Shown here piece after piece: positions 1 through 8,093 of a stretch of 64,000 bases of DNA (position 1 is the first letter of the stretch; each line of letters opens with the position of its first letter). The position numbers were made by a program, and so were the translations under genes. The notes below the pieces were generated by a model. It searched no databases and was not told the origin of the DNA. It saw only the letters and a program-made list of their open reading frames with translations. This stretch comes from Pseudomonas sp. RC10. GTDB lineage: Bacteria; Pseudomonadota; Gammaproteobacteria; Pseudomonadales; Pseudomonadaceae. The stretch is taken from assembly GCF_038397775.1 (NCBI RefSeq), contig NZ_CP151650.1, positions 1,674,001 to 1,738,000 on the forward strand. Reading direction: 5' to 3'.

Positions 1-710
1 GCGTGCTGACAGCCTCCATCGCACATGAAATCAATCAGCCGCTGTCCGGCATCGTGATGAACGCGAACACGTGCCTGAGGATGCTCAATACAGCGCCCAC
101 CAATGTCGAGGGCGCTGTCGAAGCCGCCCAGCGCATCATTCGCGACGGCAATCGAGCGGCAGATGTGGTGTCGCGGTTACGCAAATTGTTCAGTCAAAAG
201 GCGATCACCGCCAGCCCCTGGAGCCTGCCATGCGCGACCGGGGATATCATCGGCCTGCTGCAGGGCGATTTGCGCAAGTGCCGGATCAGCGTCGACGAAT
301 CCTACCCGGCGGACCTCCCGCAAGTGCGCGGGGACAGGATTCAAGTTCAACAAGTCATTCAGAATCTCCTGCGCAACGCGATCGATGCGATCAAGGCCGC
401 AAGCGATGGACCGCGTCGTATCAGGGTCGTGGGCGCTCATCGGGACGGCTTCGTCAGCCTGAGCGTTGGCGATTCCGGCGTCGGGTTCGCCAACGCCGAT
501 CCGGAAGACGTGTTCAAGACGTTCTTCACGACCAAGAGGGACGGGATGGGCATTGGCCTTTCTATCAGTCGCTGGATCATCGAGGCCCACGGTGGAAAGT
601 TGATTGCGCAAAAGGGCGATGGGCGTGGTGCGATCTTTACGTTTTCCATTCCCGGCGAACAGTCTCCGAATCCTGCTATCGCGCCATTATCCGGATCGCA
701 TAAATCGTAA
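1..710 (+). CDS. Sensor histidine kinase, C-terminal part (FixL/DctB-like), cut by the window start
   Basis: The reading frame is already open at the first base, so the N-terminal sensor lies outside the window. What remains is a full transmitter. The H-box (ASIAHEINQPLSG, phospho-acceptor His at about the eighth visible residue) has the HEINQPL form typical of FixL/DctB kinases. An N-box (NLLRNAIDAI) lies near residue 120, a G1 box (GDSGVGF) near 160 and a G2 box (GMGIGLSISR) near 185. It should autophosphorylate and pass phosphate to a response regulator. The FixJ-type regulator at 1170-1853 is the obvious partner, although 460 bases lie between them. The signal cannot be inferred without the missing sensor part. 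Confidence 0.93.
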   Translation, partial: VLTASIAHEINQPLSGIVMNANTCLRMLNTAPTNVEGAVEAAQRIIRDGNRAADVVSRLRKLFSQKAITASPWSLPCATGDIIGLLQGDLRKCRISVDESYPADLPQVRGDRIQVQQVIQNLLRNAIDAIKAASDGPRRIRVVGAHRDGFVSLSVGDSGVGFANADPEDVFKTFFTTKRDGMGIGLSISRWIIEAHGGKLIAQKGDGRGAIFTFSIPGEQSPNPAIAPLSGSHKS

Positions 711-1020
711 AAACCCACACCATAGGTCAATAGACGCCCGAGGCCTTTGAAGTTAAGTTGGCGTTGCCTGCCAGTGCCCAGGCCAGAGCGGTCGCAACAT
801 GTGTAACGGTCTTGCGCATTTTGATTTGTGTGGGAAGTAACCCGGTAAATATTAGGCGCTCGTCATGATCGTTGCTGGCGGTAAAACCGTGCGTGAGCCT
901 GCTGTTCAAACAGGCTGTTTCGAGGCTTGAATTTACCCTTGACCGGGCTTTTCAGTAGCGTAGCGATATGAGACATGCACGTGACCTGATGCTCGGTAGT
1001 GCCTGCCATTCTCATACCGG
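711..1020. other. Intergenic stretch between kinase and regulator
   Basis: No convincing gene is seen in this stretch. The leftward frame at 727-909 has no clear ribosome binding site or family resemblance. The right end carries AT-richer sequence that could hold the promoter for the downstream regulator unit. Confidence 0.4.
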
Positions 1021-1173
1021 GTGAATCAGCGAGACCTGCGTCATCAACAATGGGTTGCCGATGATGTGGTTGCCAGGTTGTACATACCCGTCAGCGATAC
1101 AGAGCTTTTCCAGGCTTATCTGGGGCTGTACGAGTGCCTGATGACGATCACCGCTGACTGGAGAATAAGATGA
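1021..1173 (+). CDS. Possible 50-residue protein coupled to the response regulator
   Basis: A GTG-initiated frame of 50 codons ends in TGA overlapping the ATG of the next gene (ATGA at 1170-1173), the usual arrangement for translational coupling. The translated peptide has a normal amino acid mix, including WVADDVVARLYIPV and ELFQAYLGLYECL, and looks like a real helical protein rather than noise. The frame is closed by a TAG at 997-999, so it could start a few codons upstream of the GTG. The ribosome binding site is poor. I recognise no family. It could be a small adaptor for the regulator or the tail of a decayed gene. Confidence 0.35.
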   Translation: MNQRDLRHQQWVADDVVARLYIPVSDTELFQAYLGLYECLMTITADWRIR

Positions 1174-1853
1174 GTCTGTTGCATTCAGCCAATCAGGATG
1201 AGCCGAGGCCTCATCCCGACGTGCTGGCTGGAAAAGTATTTATTGTCGATGACGACGTGTCCGTTCGGGAAGCACTTGAATCATTGATTCGCCATACCGG
1301 TCTGCAAGTAAAAAGTTTTTCTTGTGCTCAACGGTTTCTCGATTATCCCCATCTCCTGGAGCCTTGCTGTCTGCTGCTCGATGTCTCGATGCCGGGTGTC
1401 ACGGGGCTGGAGCTGCAGCAATCAATCGCGGTCGATAAACCGGCGATGCCTATTATCTTCATTACGGGCAGGGAAGACGCTCGTACGATTGTTCAGGCCA
1501 TGAAAGCCGGGGCTGTCGAATTTCTGACAAAGCCACTAGATATCGAAAAGTTGCTCGATGCCATTCAATCGGCCATTGCCCGAAGTGAACTACTGGTGCG
1601 CCACGAAGTGCGCAAGGCGACGGTGAAAGCGCGTTACAGGGAGTTGACCCGACGAGAGCGTGAAGTGTTCGCGTTAGTCGTTGAAGGGCTATTGAATCGG
1701 GAAATTGGCAACGCACTGTCCATCAGTGAAATTACCGTCAAGGCACATCGCGGGCAAGTCATGCGCAAGATGGAAGCCAATACGCTGGCAGAACTCTTCC
1801 GGATTGCTAACGAGATAAGTCCGCGACAGCCATTCGACCAGCCCGGCTCCTGA
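1170..1853 (+). CDS. Two-component response regulator, FixJ/NarL type
   Basis: A 227-residue regulator with an N-terminal receiver (about residues 22-135) and a LuxR-type helix-turn-helix (about 155-215). The acidic pocket is visible as VDDD, the phospho-acceptor Asp in LLLDVSMPG and the conserved Lys in LTKPLD. The output domain contains LTRREREVFALVVEGL and EITVKAHRGQVMRKM, typical of FixJ/StyR-like activators. The kinase ending at 710 is the likely partner. A close paralogue on the other strand (7097-7753) shares the KAGAVEFLTKPLD stretch and nearly the whole DNA-recognition helix, so the two may bind similar sites. Confidence 0.95.
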   Translation: MSLLHSANQDEPRPHPDVLAGKVFIVDDDVSVREALESLIRHTGLQVKSFSCAQRFLDYPHLLEPCCLLLDVSMPGVTGLELQQSIAVDKPAMPIIFITGREDARTIVQAMKAGAVEFLTKPLDIEKLLDAIQSAIARSELLVRHEVRKATVKARYRELTRREREVFALVVEGLLNREIGNALSISEITVKAHRGQVMRKMEANTLAELFRIANEISPRQPFDQPGS

Positions 1854-2172
1854 TTCGAGGAAGTGAAACCTGTTCATGTTGCTGATGGGCAGGCTAGACC
1901 ATCCGCCGTGGTTGTGATCCGGATGATATCTAGGGATTGTCCTGAGAAGTATAGCGCCGGTTGGTACAGAGCTTTGGCTGTTAGGTGTGACCTAGCAGTC
2001 GACCGAGCCTATTTGGGCTGTCAAAACTTCGACGTATCCGCGCTCGATCAGGCTGGGTTCGTTGATCGGCGCTGCGGAAGGGGCGGCCATGTCAGCCTGT
2101 CGGGGGGCTGCGATCCTGTTTCTGGCTGTGATCATGGTCATCACGGTCGGTCGTATGGGGAGTCGGACGCGC
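1854..2172. other. Intergenic stretch between convergent genes
   Basis: This lies between the ends of the convergent response regulator and TetR genes. A rightward frame near 2090-2200 encodes a hydrophobic stretch (AAILFLAVIMVITVG), and a leftward frame in the same place also stays open. Neither has a ribosome binding site or a recognisable family, so I call no gene. It could be decayed membrane-protein sequence. Confidence 0.35.
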
Positions 2173-2751
2173 TCAGCGTTTGCATGTAGCTTCCGGGAAT
2201 AGGGAGATCAGCTCCTTCGAAACCCCACGCAGTATCTGACGAGACAAGCGGGCATCCGGGACCACTCGTGACAGGCTCAACGCGCCGATGTAGGCACTAT
2301 AAATCAGCATCGCTTTCGTACGCCGATCGCCTTCCGTGTCTTCAGGCATCTGGCTGATCAGGATATCGAGGCTTTTTTCGAGCCGGTCGGTGTAAATTTT
2401 TTTGGCCTCATCGTTGCCTCGAGCCATGTCGTTGATCAGCGCTGCGAGAGGGCAACCTTCGGCCTGATCATCTCGATGCGCTTCGGACAGGTAGGCCTTG
2501 ATGGTCTTCTTCAGGGTGGGCTGGCGAGTGAGGTAGGAGTCATCCATTTCAAGGCAGGCTGTGGCCAGCGCTTCGGTGACCAGTTCGTCCCTCGACGTGA
2601 AATGTTTGTAGAACCCTCCGACCGTCATGCCGGCTTCACGCATGACGTCCGCGACACTGAGGCTTTCCAGGCCCTGTTCGCGAAAACGCCGAGAGGCAAC
2701 GCTCAAGATGCGCTGCCGCGATTCGGCTTTATTCGCTTGAGAATGTCCCAT
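2173..2751 (-). CDS. TetR/AcrR family transcriptional regulator
   Basis: A 192-residue protein with an N-terminal TetR helix-turn-helix. ILSVASRRFREQGLESLSV and the recognition segment MTVGGFYKHFTSRDEL (about residues 40-56) are classic for this family. The remainder is a helical ligand-binding and dimerisation domain close to the AcrR/YcdC-like group, with DQAEGCPLAALINDMA near the middle. Such proteins usually repress a neighbouring enzyme or efflux gene until a small ligand binds. No efflux pump or dehydrogenase is adjacent. The only leftward neighbour upstream is the DUF1272 gene, so the target is not evident. Confidence 0.92.
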   Translation of the reverse strand: MGHSQANKAESRQRILSVASRRFREQGLESLSVADVMREAGMTVGGFYKHFTSRDELVTEALATACLEMDDSYLTRQPTLKKTIKAYLSEAHRDDQAEGCPLAALINDMARGNDEAKKIYTDRLEKSLDILISQMPEDTEGDRRTKAMLIYSAYIGALSLSRVVPDARLSRQILRGVSKELISLFPEATCKR

Positions 2752-2849
2752 TGAACAGCTGCTCCCCTGACTCTAAGTTGGGCGAGCATAACAAGCTCTT
2801 GAACGGCTTGTCGCCGGATGCCACTAGTGGGAAGGCCGACCGGCCAGAG

Positions 2850-3098
2850 TCAGTGGTCTGCTTTTGTGCAATCCATCGGCGGCGTGCGGTCCGTTGAGGC
2901 GGGGTATTTTTTCAGGCGATCAGCGGGGCGGCGAGGACGGGCGAGCAGTTCGCCACCGCAGTTCGGGCAAATGCCGGCCAAGAGGCTGTCTACGCAATCG
3001 CGGCAGAATGTGCATTCGAAAGAGCAGATGCACGCATCTTCCGAGTCGGGCGGAAGGTCCCGGTCACAGCACTCGCAATTGGGTCTTAGCTGCAACAT
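2850..3098 (-). CDS. DUF1272 zinc-ribbon protein, copy 1
   Basis: A small Cys-rich protein of 82 residues. I place the start at the ATG giving MLQLRPNCECCDRDL, preceded by an AGGGAGC ribosome binding site; a longer frame upstream has no family resemblance. The pattern CECC, CSFECTFCRDC and CPNCGGEL is that of DUF1272, which is predicted to bind zinc through its paired cysteines. The function of the family is not known. It lies upstream of the TetR gene in the same direction with a 98-base gap. A second copy with the same cysteine spacing is at 5581-5823. Confidence 0.88.
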   Translation of the reverse strand: MLQLRPNCECCDRDLPPDSEDACICSFECTFCRDCVDSLLAGICPNCGGELLARPRRPADRLKKYPASTDRTPPMDCTKADH

Positions 3099-3317
3099 GT
3101 TCGAGCTCCCTGATGATGCGTTTTCACATTGATCAATAACATTCGTGCCCGAAAAACACGCAGATCTCAATCGACCAGGTGAGCGTCAAACGAGAATGGC
3201 CTGTGGCGACGCTCAAGATGTGCATGGTCGATCTCGCAATGCTCAGGCCTTGGCCAGAGGGGCCGTGCTTGTTTGCAAGTTGCGAAATGTTAGCGCTGTC
3301 GACATGTGTTTCTCCGA

Positions 3318-3557
3318 TCACGAGGAATCCGCGAGTGCACTCAACTGTATCGACGCTAAACAGTGTGAGTGTTTACTCAATTCGCCGACGACACGAGTCT
3401 CTTGATGGGCAGGCCGTCCCGTGATTATTGACACGTAGTAACCGAGTTCAGAGGGGCCATAACGTATTACGCCCCATTCAGAAGAATCATGCAATTGCAC
3501 CATGGTATCGACTTTAAGGGTCATTCCTGGTTTTTGTTTGTGGTGTAAGCGCGTCAT
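3318..3557 (-). CDS. Possible small hypothetical protein
   Basis: A leftward frame of 79 codons, divergent from the gene at 3661. Several starts are possible; the ATG giving MTLKVDTMVQLHD has CAGGA just upstream. The stretch SEWGVIRYGPSELGYYVSI looks like a small beta-rich domain rather than random sequence. I recognise no named family. Its stop overlaps a GTG that opens a further leftward frame (3133-3321), which I do not call because it has no other support. The local sequence is AT-richer than the surrounding genes. Confidence 0.35.
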   Translation of the reverse strand: MTRLHHKQKPGMTLKVDTMVQLHDSSEWGVIRYGPSELGYYVSIITGRPAHQETRVVGELSKHSHCLASIQLSALADSS

Positions 3558-3660
3558 CCAGAATTTCGTCTGACAGGCATTGCTTTCCTCATTAATTTGT
3601 CCATGATGGAGTCAGCTCTAGATTTAAAGGCCTAATACAAGGCCGGTCCTGGAGGTTAAC

Positions 3661-4017
3661 ATGCACAGAAACAGTGAACTGCTCAAAGCGATTCTTCTTT
3701 TCATGCAAGACGATTCAAATCCGACGCAATGCTGTCGTGATATAGAAACGGGTGTGGAGAAAACCGCTGGCTATACCTGGTCCGAAGTCAGGCTGCATTT
3801 GGCTTTGCTCAAGGACATGGGGCTCGTGACGGATTGCACGACGCCTGCCGAATACCGATTGACCAGTGCGGGCTATGACGTCGTTGAAAGTACCGATCCC
3901 GGCGCGCGATTGAAATCGTGGTCGCATATTAACCATGCCAATACACCCATGACGCCGTTATTCGTTTCGTCGCGCCACCCATTGCCGCCGGCAGCACGCA
4001 GTCATCGGTTGACGTAA
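3661..4017 (+). CDS. DUF2513-like winged-helix hypothetical protein
   Basis: A 118-residue protein with a strong ribosome binding site (GGAGGTTAAC directly before ATG). The N-terminal part (NSELLKAILLFMQDD, then WSEVRLHLALLKDMGLV and YRLTSAGYDVVES) follows the layout of DUF2513-type proteins: helix, winged-helix core, then an LT-x-G-Y/H turn. Such proteins are often carried by phages or mobile regions, and the fold suggests nucleic-acid binding, but no function is established. The C-terminal 25 residues are Pro/Arg/His-rich and look disordered. It stands alone between unrelated genes. Confidence 0.65.
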   Translation: MHRNSELLKAILLFMQDDSNPTQCCRDIETGVEKTAGYTWSEVRLHLALLKDMGLVTDCTTPAEYRLTSAGYDVVESTDPGARLKSWSHINHANTPMTPLFVSSRHPLPPAARSHRLT

Positions 4018-4130
4018 CATGGCTTTTGACAGACGGCGATAAGCGCGCCGTCCGTCAGTTGCTGTTAAAGATGACAGTTGAAATCCGTTTGGTCGATTTA
4101 TTTTCTTTTTTAGTGGCCTGACTCTGAAAA

Positions 4131-4160
4131 GCTCTTTGCCGGTGATAGTCGGCAAAGAGC
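4131..4160 (-). terminator. Rho-independent terminator for leftward transcripts
   Basis: A perfect 11-bp inverted repeat (GCTCTTTGCCG and CGGCAAAGAGC) has an 8-base loop. Read on the minus strand it is followed by TTTTC. It sits about 35 bases beyond the stop codon of the coding remnant at 4196-4316, so it probably once ended that leftward gene and may now end thiolase transcripts. Confidence 0.7.
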
Positions 4161-4195
4161 AAAGGGGATAAAGCAGCGAACGAGATATCGATGGA

Positions 4196-4316
4196 TTAGA
4201 CAGCAATGGCTTTCATGCGTTTGAGCGCCTCATCCATGGTCCAGAGGGTGTTGGCGAGGAAGTACGCCAGACGGTCGGTGTAGCAACAATTACACGATGG
4301 TCTGGATTCGATTATT
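4196..4316 (-). pseudogene. C-terminal remnant of an unrecognised small protein
   Basis: On the minus strand a frame without a proper start encodes about 28 protein-like residues (YTDRLAYFLANTLWTM, then DEALKRMKAIAV) followed by TAA and the hairpin terminator at 4131-4160. The amphipathic helical pattern and the correctly placed terminator suggest the true 3-prime end of a gene whose front has been lost. Upstream, the same frame runs into a stop near 4318. I do not recognise the parent family. A short intact gene using the internal ATG is possible but would encode only 13 residues. Confidence 0.4.
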
Positions 4317-4399
4317 TAGCGGCGCATTATTTAAACGGTGCGTGTCGATCAGTGACGTTACAGCGGAGAATGCGCCCGCTGTAAGTTCTGCCGCTTGGC

Positions 4400-5542
4400 T
4401 CAAATGGCTTCCAGCAATGTCGCCACGCCTTGCCCGCCAGCAGTGCATTGGGTTGCGATAGCGTACCGGGCACCCTGACGTTTCAGCAGTGACGCCGCCT
4501 TACCCGTAATACGTGCGCCTGTCGCGCCCAGCGGGTGGCCCATGGCGAGCGCGCCACCGTCCAGATTGACCCTGGACATGTCCAGACCCAACTCCCGTAC
4601 GCAGGCAATTGCCTGGCTGGCAAATGCTTCGTTGAGCTCCACCAGATCGATATCGGCAATGTTCAGGCCTGTGCGCTCCAGCAGTTTACGCACCGCGTAC
4701 ACCGGACCCATGCCCATGATTTCGGGAGGACAACCAGCGACGGTGACGGCTTTGACGCGTGCCAGCATCTCCAGGCCATGACGCCGGGCGAAGGCTTCCG
4801 TGCACACCAGCACCGCAGCACTGCCGTCGGTCAGTGGGGACGCCGTGCCAGCGGTCACGGTGCCGCCGAAGGCCGGTTTCAACCCAGCCAACGCCTCCAG
4901 ATTAGTGCCAGGGCGGACGCAGCCATCCTCGCTGACCGCGCCTTCAGGGGTTTGCACCGCGATGATTTCGTCGGAGAACAGACCTTGCTCTCGTGCACTG
5001 ACAGCCTTGGCGTGGGACTGGACCGCCATGGTCTCCTGATCGACGCGGCTGACGCCAAATCGCTTCGACACTTCTTCAGCGGTTTGCCCCATCGACCAAT
5101 AAGCCTGTGGCATGTCCTTGATCAGCGTCGGGTTGGGCGAAAAATTAAAACCCCCCATCGGTACGCGAGTCATGGACTCGACGCCCGCGCAAAGAAACGC
5201 CTCGCCAGCACCGAGCAGGATTTGACCTGCCGCGTAATGTACGGCGCTCATCGATGAACCGCAGAATCGGTTGAGGGTGATGCCGGCCAGGTTGTCAGGG
5301 AAGCCTGCCCGGAAGCTGGCAATGCGGGCGATGTTCATGCCCTGCTCGGATTCTGGATAAGCGCAGCCCATCGCCACATCCTCCAGCAGCCCCGGATCGA
5401 GTTGCAGTTTGTTGATCAAACCCTTGAGTACCTGAGCCGCCAGATCATCCGGTCGCACGTTGATAAGGGCGCCTTTTTTTGCGAATTGAAACGGTGAGCG
5501 GGCGAAACCTGCGATGACGACAGATGGCATGGAAGCAGACAT
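4400..5542 (-). CDS. Thiolase (acetyl-CoA C-acyltransferase family)
   Basis: A 380-residue thiolase, close to the usual 390. Start chosen at the ATG giving MSASMPSVVIAG, with GGAG upstream; the longer frame would add unrelated sequence. The nucleophilic Cys lies in LNRFCGSSMSAV (Cys94), the catalytic His in GGALAMGHPLGATG and the second Cys in ATQCTAGGQG. It should condense or cleave 3-ketoacyl-CoA with CoA. No other beta-oxidation gene is adjacent, so the chain-length preference is open. It follows the second DUF1272 gene by 38 bases in the same direction, so the two are probably co-transcribed. Confidence 0.95.
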   Translation of the reverse strand: MSASMPSVVIAGFARSPFQFAKKGALINVRPDDLAAQVLKGLINKLQLDPGLLEDVAMGCAYPESEQGMNIARIASFRAGFPDNLAGITLNRFCGSSMSAVHYAAGQILLGAGEAFLCAGVESMTRVPMGGFNFSPNPTLIKDMPQAYWSMGQTAEEVSKRFGVSRVDQETMAVQSHAKAVSAREQGLFSDEIIAVQTPEGAVSEDGCVRPGTNLEALAGLKPAFGGTVTAGTASPLTDGSAAVLVCTEAFARRHGLEMLARVKAVTVAGCPPEIMGMGPVYAVRKLLERTGLNIADIDLVELNEAFASQAIACVRELGLDMSRVNLDGGALAMGHPLGATGARITGKAASLLKRQGARYAIATQCTAGGQGVATLLEAI

Positions 5543-5580
5543 GACGGTTCTCCAAAGACGAGAGGCAACGAGGGGGTGGT

Positions 5581-5823
5581 TCAGGACGCGCACTTTTCCG
5601 GGTGGTAGACGCGCTCGGTCGAGGCAGGGTGTTTTTCGAGCATGCTCGCCGGTCGAATGGGTCGTGGCAGCAGTTCGCCGCCGCAGTTCGGGCATACACC
5701 GGCGAATTTCCCGGTCGTGCAATCCAGGCAATACGTACATTCAAAGCTACAAATCACAGCGTCGGTGGCCGTGGGCAGGAGGTCCTTGTTGCAGCATTCG
5801 CAATTGGGGCGGATCTGGAGCAT
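5581..5823 (-). CDS. DUF1272 zinc-ribbon protein, copy 2
   Basis: An 80-residue Cys-rich protein starting MLQIRPNCECCNKDL. The motif set CECC, CSFECTYCLDC and CPNCGGELLPRP matches the copy at 2850-3098 almost position by position, so these are paralogues. The upstream extension of the frame is not conserved and was not used. It lies 38 bases ahead of the thiolase gene and probably shares its transcript. DUF1272 has no known function; the paired cysteines predict a structural zinc site. Confidence 0.88.
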   Translation of the reverse strand: MLQIRPNCECCNKDLLPTATDAVICSFECTYCLDCTTGKFAGVCPNCGGELLPRPIRPASMLEKHPASTERVYHPEKCAS

Positions 5824-6099
5824 GGGGCGATCCTCGAAAGGCGCATGGCTGAAGGCATCAGCACAAAGGTGAGTTGAACTTAGCACTTTATAGAGTATTG
5901 AAACAATCTAAAAAACGCCATTCAGTCGATTGATGCTGTTTTCATCTAGCGCTTCATTAGGCGAGCAGGTTGTAAACAGATGTGTCTTTGGCGAGGCGCT
6001 TTGTAGTACAAATTGACGGCCACTCACCGCCACCACTAAGACGAGACGATCTGTGACACCGCCCGAATTCGCCGCCCAGTCCTTCCGTGTTTCAACGTC

Positions 6100-7071
6100 A
6101 TGAAAAGTCATCGCGTCTGCTTTTTGATCTATCCGGGGGTGGCGTCCTACGACGTCGCAGGCCCTGCCCAAGCCTTCGCCGTCGCAGGCGAAGGACAGTA
6201 CGAGGTGATCATTGCGTCAGTGAATGGCGGGCGGGTCGAGAGCGATTGTCCGGGGCTGGCGTTCGACAGCGTCAAGGTCGATGCGCTGTACGGCAGTATC
6301 GGTACGCTGGTGCTGCCGGGAGGCTTTCACGCTCCGACCGCAGCTCAGGATCCCGGGCTGGTGCGTGCGGTTCAGGCGCTCGCGAATCGCTCAAGGCGTG
6401 TGGCCAGCGTCTGCACCGGCGCGTTTCTGGCGGCAGAGGCGGGGCTGCTCAAGGGGCTGAAGGCTGCCACCCACTGGCGCTACTGCGATCAGTTCGCCGA
6501 GCGCTTCCCCGACGTCGAACTGGAACGAGACCGGATCTGGGTCAATGACGGCTCGTTCTGGTCATCAGCAGGTGTCAGCGCCGGGGTGGACCTCACGCTG
6601 GCGTTGATCGAGAAGGACTTGGGCACCCCAGTAGCGCTCGGCGTGGCCCGTGAGTTGGTCGTGTTCCTCAAGCGCCCTGGCGGTCAGTCACAATTTAGCA
6701 CCGTGCTCTCGGGGCAGATTGCCGATGCGGGCGGAGAATTGGGTTCGCTGTTCGCCTGGATCGCCAATAATCTCGACCAGGAGTTGGGCGTCGAGGTGTT
6801 GGCGCAGCAGGCAGGAATGAGCGTGCGAACGCTGATTCGGACCTGCAAGGCGCGAACCGATCTGACTCCCTCGAAAGTCGTGGAGCTATTGCGCGTTCAA
6901 GGCGCGCGGCAATCCGTAGAACAGAGCGATCATTCGTTCGGCGCTATCGCCGCCCGTTATGGATTTGGTGACGATCAGCGGATGCGCCGAGCGTTCATCC
7001 GCCACTTCCACGTTACGCCCAGCCAGTTGCGAAGCCGGTTCGGTATCAATGCGGGTGTGACCTGGATGTGA
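6100..7071 (+). CDS. GlxA family transcriptional regulator (DJ-1/PfpI plus AraC domains)
   Basis: A 323-residue protein. The N-terminal half (about 5-175) is a DJ-1/PfpI-like domain: VCFLIYPGVASYDVAGP at the start, and SVCTGAFLAAEAGLL around the position of the amidotransferase nucleophile. The C-terminal third is an AraC-type double helix-turn-helix with MSVRTLIRTCKARTDLTP and AARYGFGDDQRMRRAFIRHF. This architecture defines GlxA/FtrA/GbdR-like regulators, which commonly sense amines, betaines or glyoxylate-related metabolites. It stands alone, convergent with the regulator at 7097, so its target is unknown. The ribosome binding site is weak. Confidence 0.93.
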   Translation: MKSHRVCFLIYPGVASYDVAGPAQAFAVAGEGQYEVIIASVNGGRVESDCPGLAFDSVKVDALYGSIGTLVLPGGFHAPTAAQDPGLVRAVQALANRSRRVASVCTGAFLAAEAGLLKGLKAATHWRYCDQFAERFPDVELERDRIWVNDGSFWSSAGVSAGVDLTLALIEKDLGTPVALGVARELVVFLKRPGGQSQFSTVLSGQIADAGGELGSLFAWIANNLDQELGVEVLAQQAGMSVRTLIRTCKARTDLTPSKVVELLRVQGARQSVEQSDHSFGAIAARYGFGDDQRMRRAFIRHFHVTPSQLRSRFGINAGVTWM

Positions 7072-7096
7072 TCGGTATACGCGGACATCGAACGCG

Positions 7097-7753
7097 CTAG
7101 AACCCGAGGTCGCTCGCCATCCGAAACAGGTCCGCAAGGGTTCGAGCCTCCATCTTGCGCATGACTTGGCCACGATGGGCCTTGACCGTGATTTCACTGA
7201 TGCCCAGTTCCACAGCGATTTCACGATTCAGCAGCCCTCTGAGCACCCGCGTCAGGACCTCGCGTTCGCGACGGGTCAGTTCCTTGTAGCGCTGTTCCAG
7301 AGCATTTTTGTGTTGTTCCTGAGCCAGCAACAGCTGGCTTTTGGCGATGGCCAGTTGTACCGCTTCCAACAGTCTGGTCGTGTCCAGAGGCTTGGTGAGG
7401 AATTCCACCGCGCCGGCTTTCATCGCTTGCACGATGGTCGACGCATCTTCTCTGCCGGACATGAACACAATGGGCATCGTCGGTCTGTCGATCACGAGTG
7501 AGCGCTGCAGCTCCAGGCCCGTCAGGCTAGGAAGCGTGTTGTCGAGCAGCAGGCACCCCAGCTCCGGCTTGTGTGGACAGTCCAGAAAGGACCGGGCGCA
7601 GTCGAAACTCCGCACCTCGAACCCTTCAAGGCAGATGAGCGTCTCCAGTGACTCGCGCACGGAAATGTCATCGTCAACGATATAGACCACCGGCGATGGC
7701 GGTCTGACACGCACTTGCACCAAATCACGTTGAGGGGCGTGTAGAAGGGTCAT
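7097..7753 (-). CDS. Two-component response regulator, FixJ/NarL type, orphan paralogue
   Basis: A 218-residue receiver plus LuxR-type output protein. VYIVDDDISVRESLE, the phospho-acceptor region LLLDNTLPSLTG and the Lys in LTKPLD are all present, so the receiver should be functional. The output domain has LTRREREVLTRVLRGL and EITVKAHRGQVMRKMEA. It is clearly paralogous to the regulator at 1170-1853, but the region around it contains no kinase. It may take phosphate from the kinase at the window start or from an unlinked one. Confidence 0.94.
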   Translation of the reverse strand: MTLLHAPQRDLVQVRVRPPSPVVYIVDDDISVRESLETLICLEGFEVRSFDCARSFLDCPHKPELGCLLLDNTLPSLTGLELQRSLVIDRPTMPIVFMSGREDASTIVQAMKAGAVEFLTKPLDTTRLLEAVQLAIAKSQLLLAQEQHKNALEQRYKELTRREREVLTRVLRGLLNREIAVELGISEITVKAHRGQVMRKMEARTLADLFRMASDLGF

Positions 7754-8093
7754 GACCTTCTCCTTATAAGAATGGAATGCTCATGCTCCGAGGTTGCAGA
7801 AAAAGACCGTTTTTCGCATCGTCCGGGGATGGGGCGGTAGAACGAGCCAACGGATTTTCGCCGCGTGGCGACCGACCGAAACCATGCTTGCCATCTGAAA
7901 AATGGCGTTCCGGCTGGAGGCTGTGCTTAGATAAAACCATGAAAAAAAGATTTGTGGCGGGCTTGCGATCAGTGGGTTGAAAACGTTCTTGAACAACCAC
8001 TTTCACGTCAAAAAGTGACAAGTGTCCGTTGCGGAGCTTGTGGTACATCCGTGCCATGACTGCGAGTAGCTGTCACGCTGCGGGCTAGATACG
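7754..8093. other. Intergenic stretch without a recognisable gene
   Basis: This is upstream sequence of the leftward regulator and downstream sequence of the next leftward frame. Short frames exist on both strands, but none has both a ribosome binding site and protein-like composition. The promoter of the regulator at 7753 is expected near the left edge. Confidence 0.35.

Noticed and set aside
727..909. Leftward frame of 60 codons with a hydrophobic stretch resembling a signal peptide
   Set aside because: Poor start context, and it ends immediately after the hydrophobic stretch, leaving no mature protein.
1863..2189. Rightward frame of 108 codons after the response regulator
   Set aside because: Cys/Gly/His-rich composition, no ribosome binding site, overlaps the TetR gene end.
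3145..3424. Overlapping rightward frames of 80-86 codons
   Set aside because: No family resemblance or clear ribosome binding site; the opposite strand has equally open frames, so coding strand cannot be decided.
5908..6171. Leftward frame of 87 codons upstream of the GlxA-type gene
   Set aside because: Overlaps the real gene start and has no motif or ribosome binding site.
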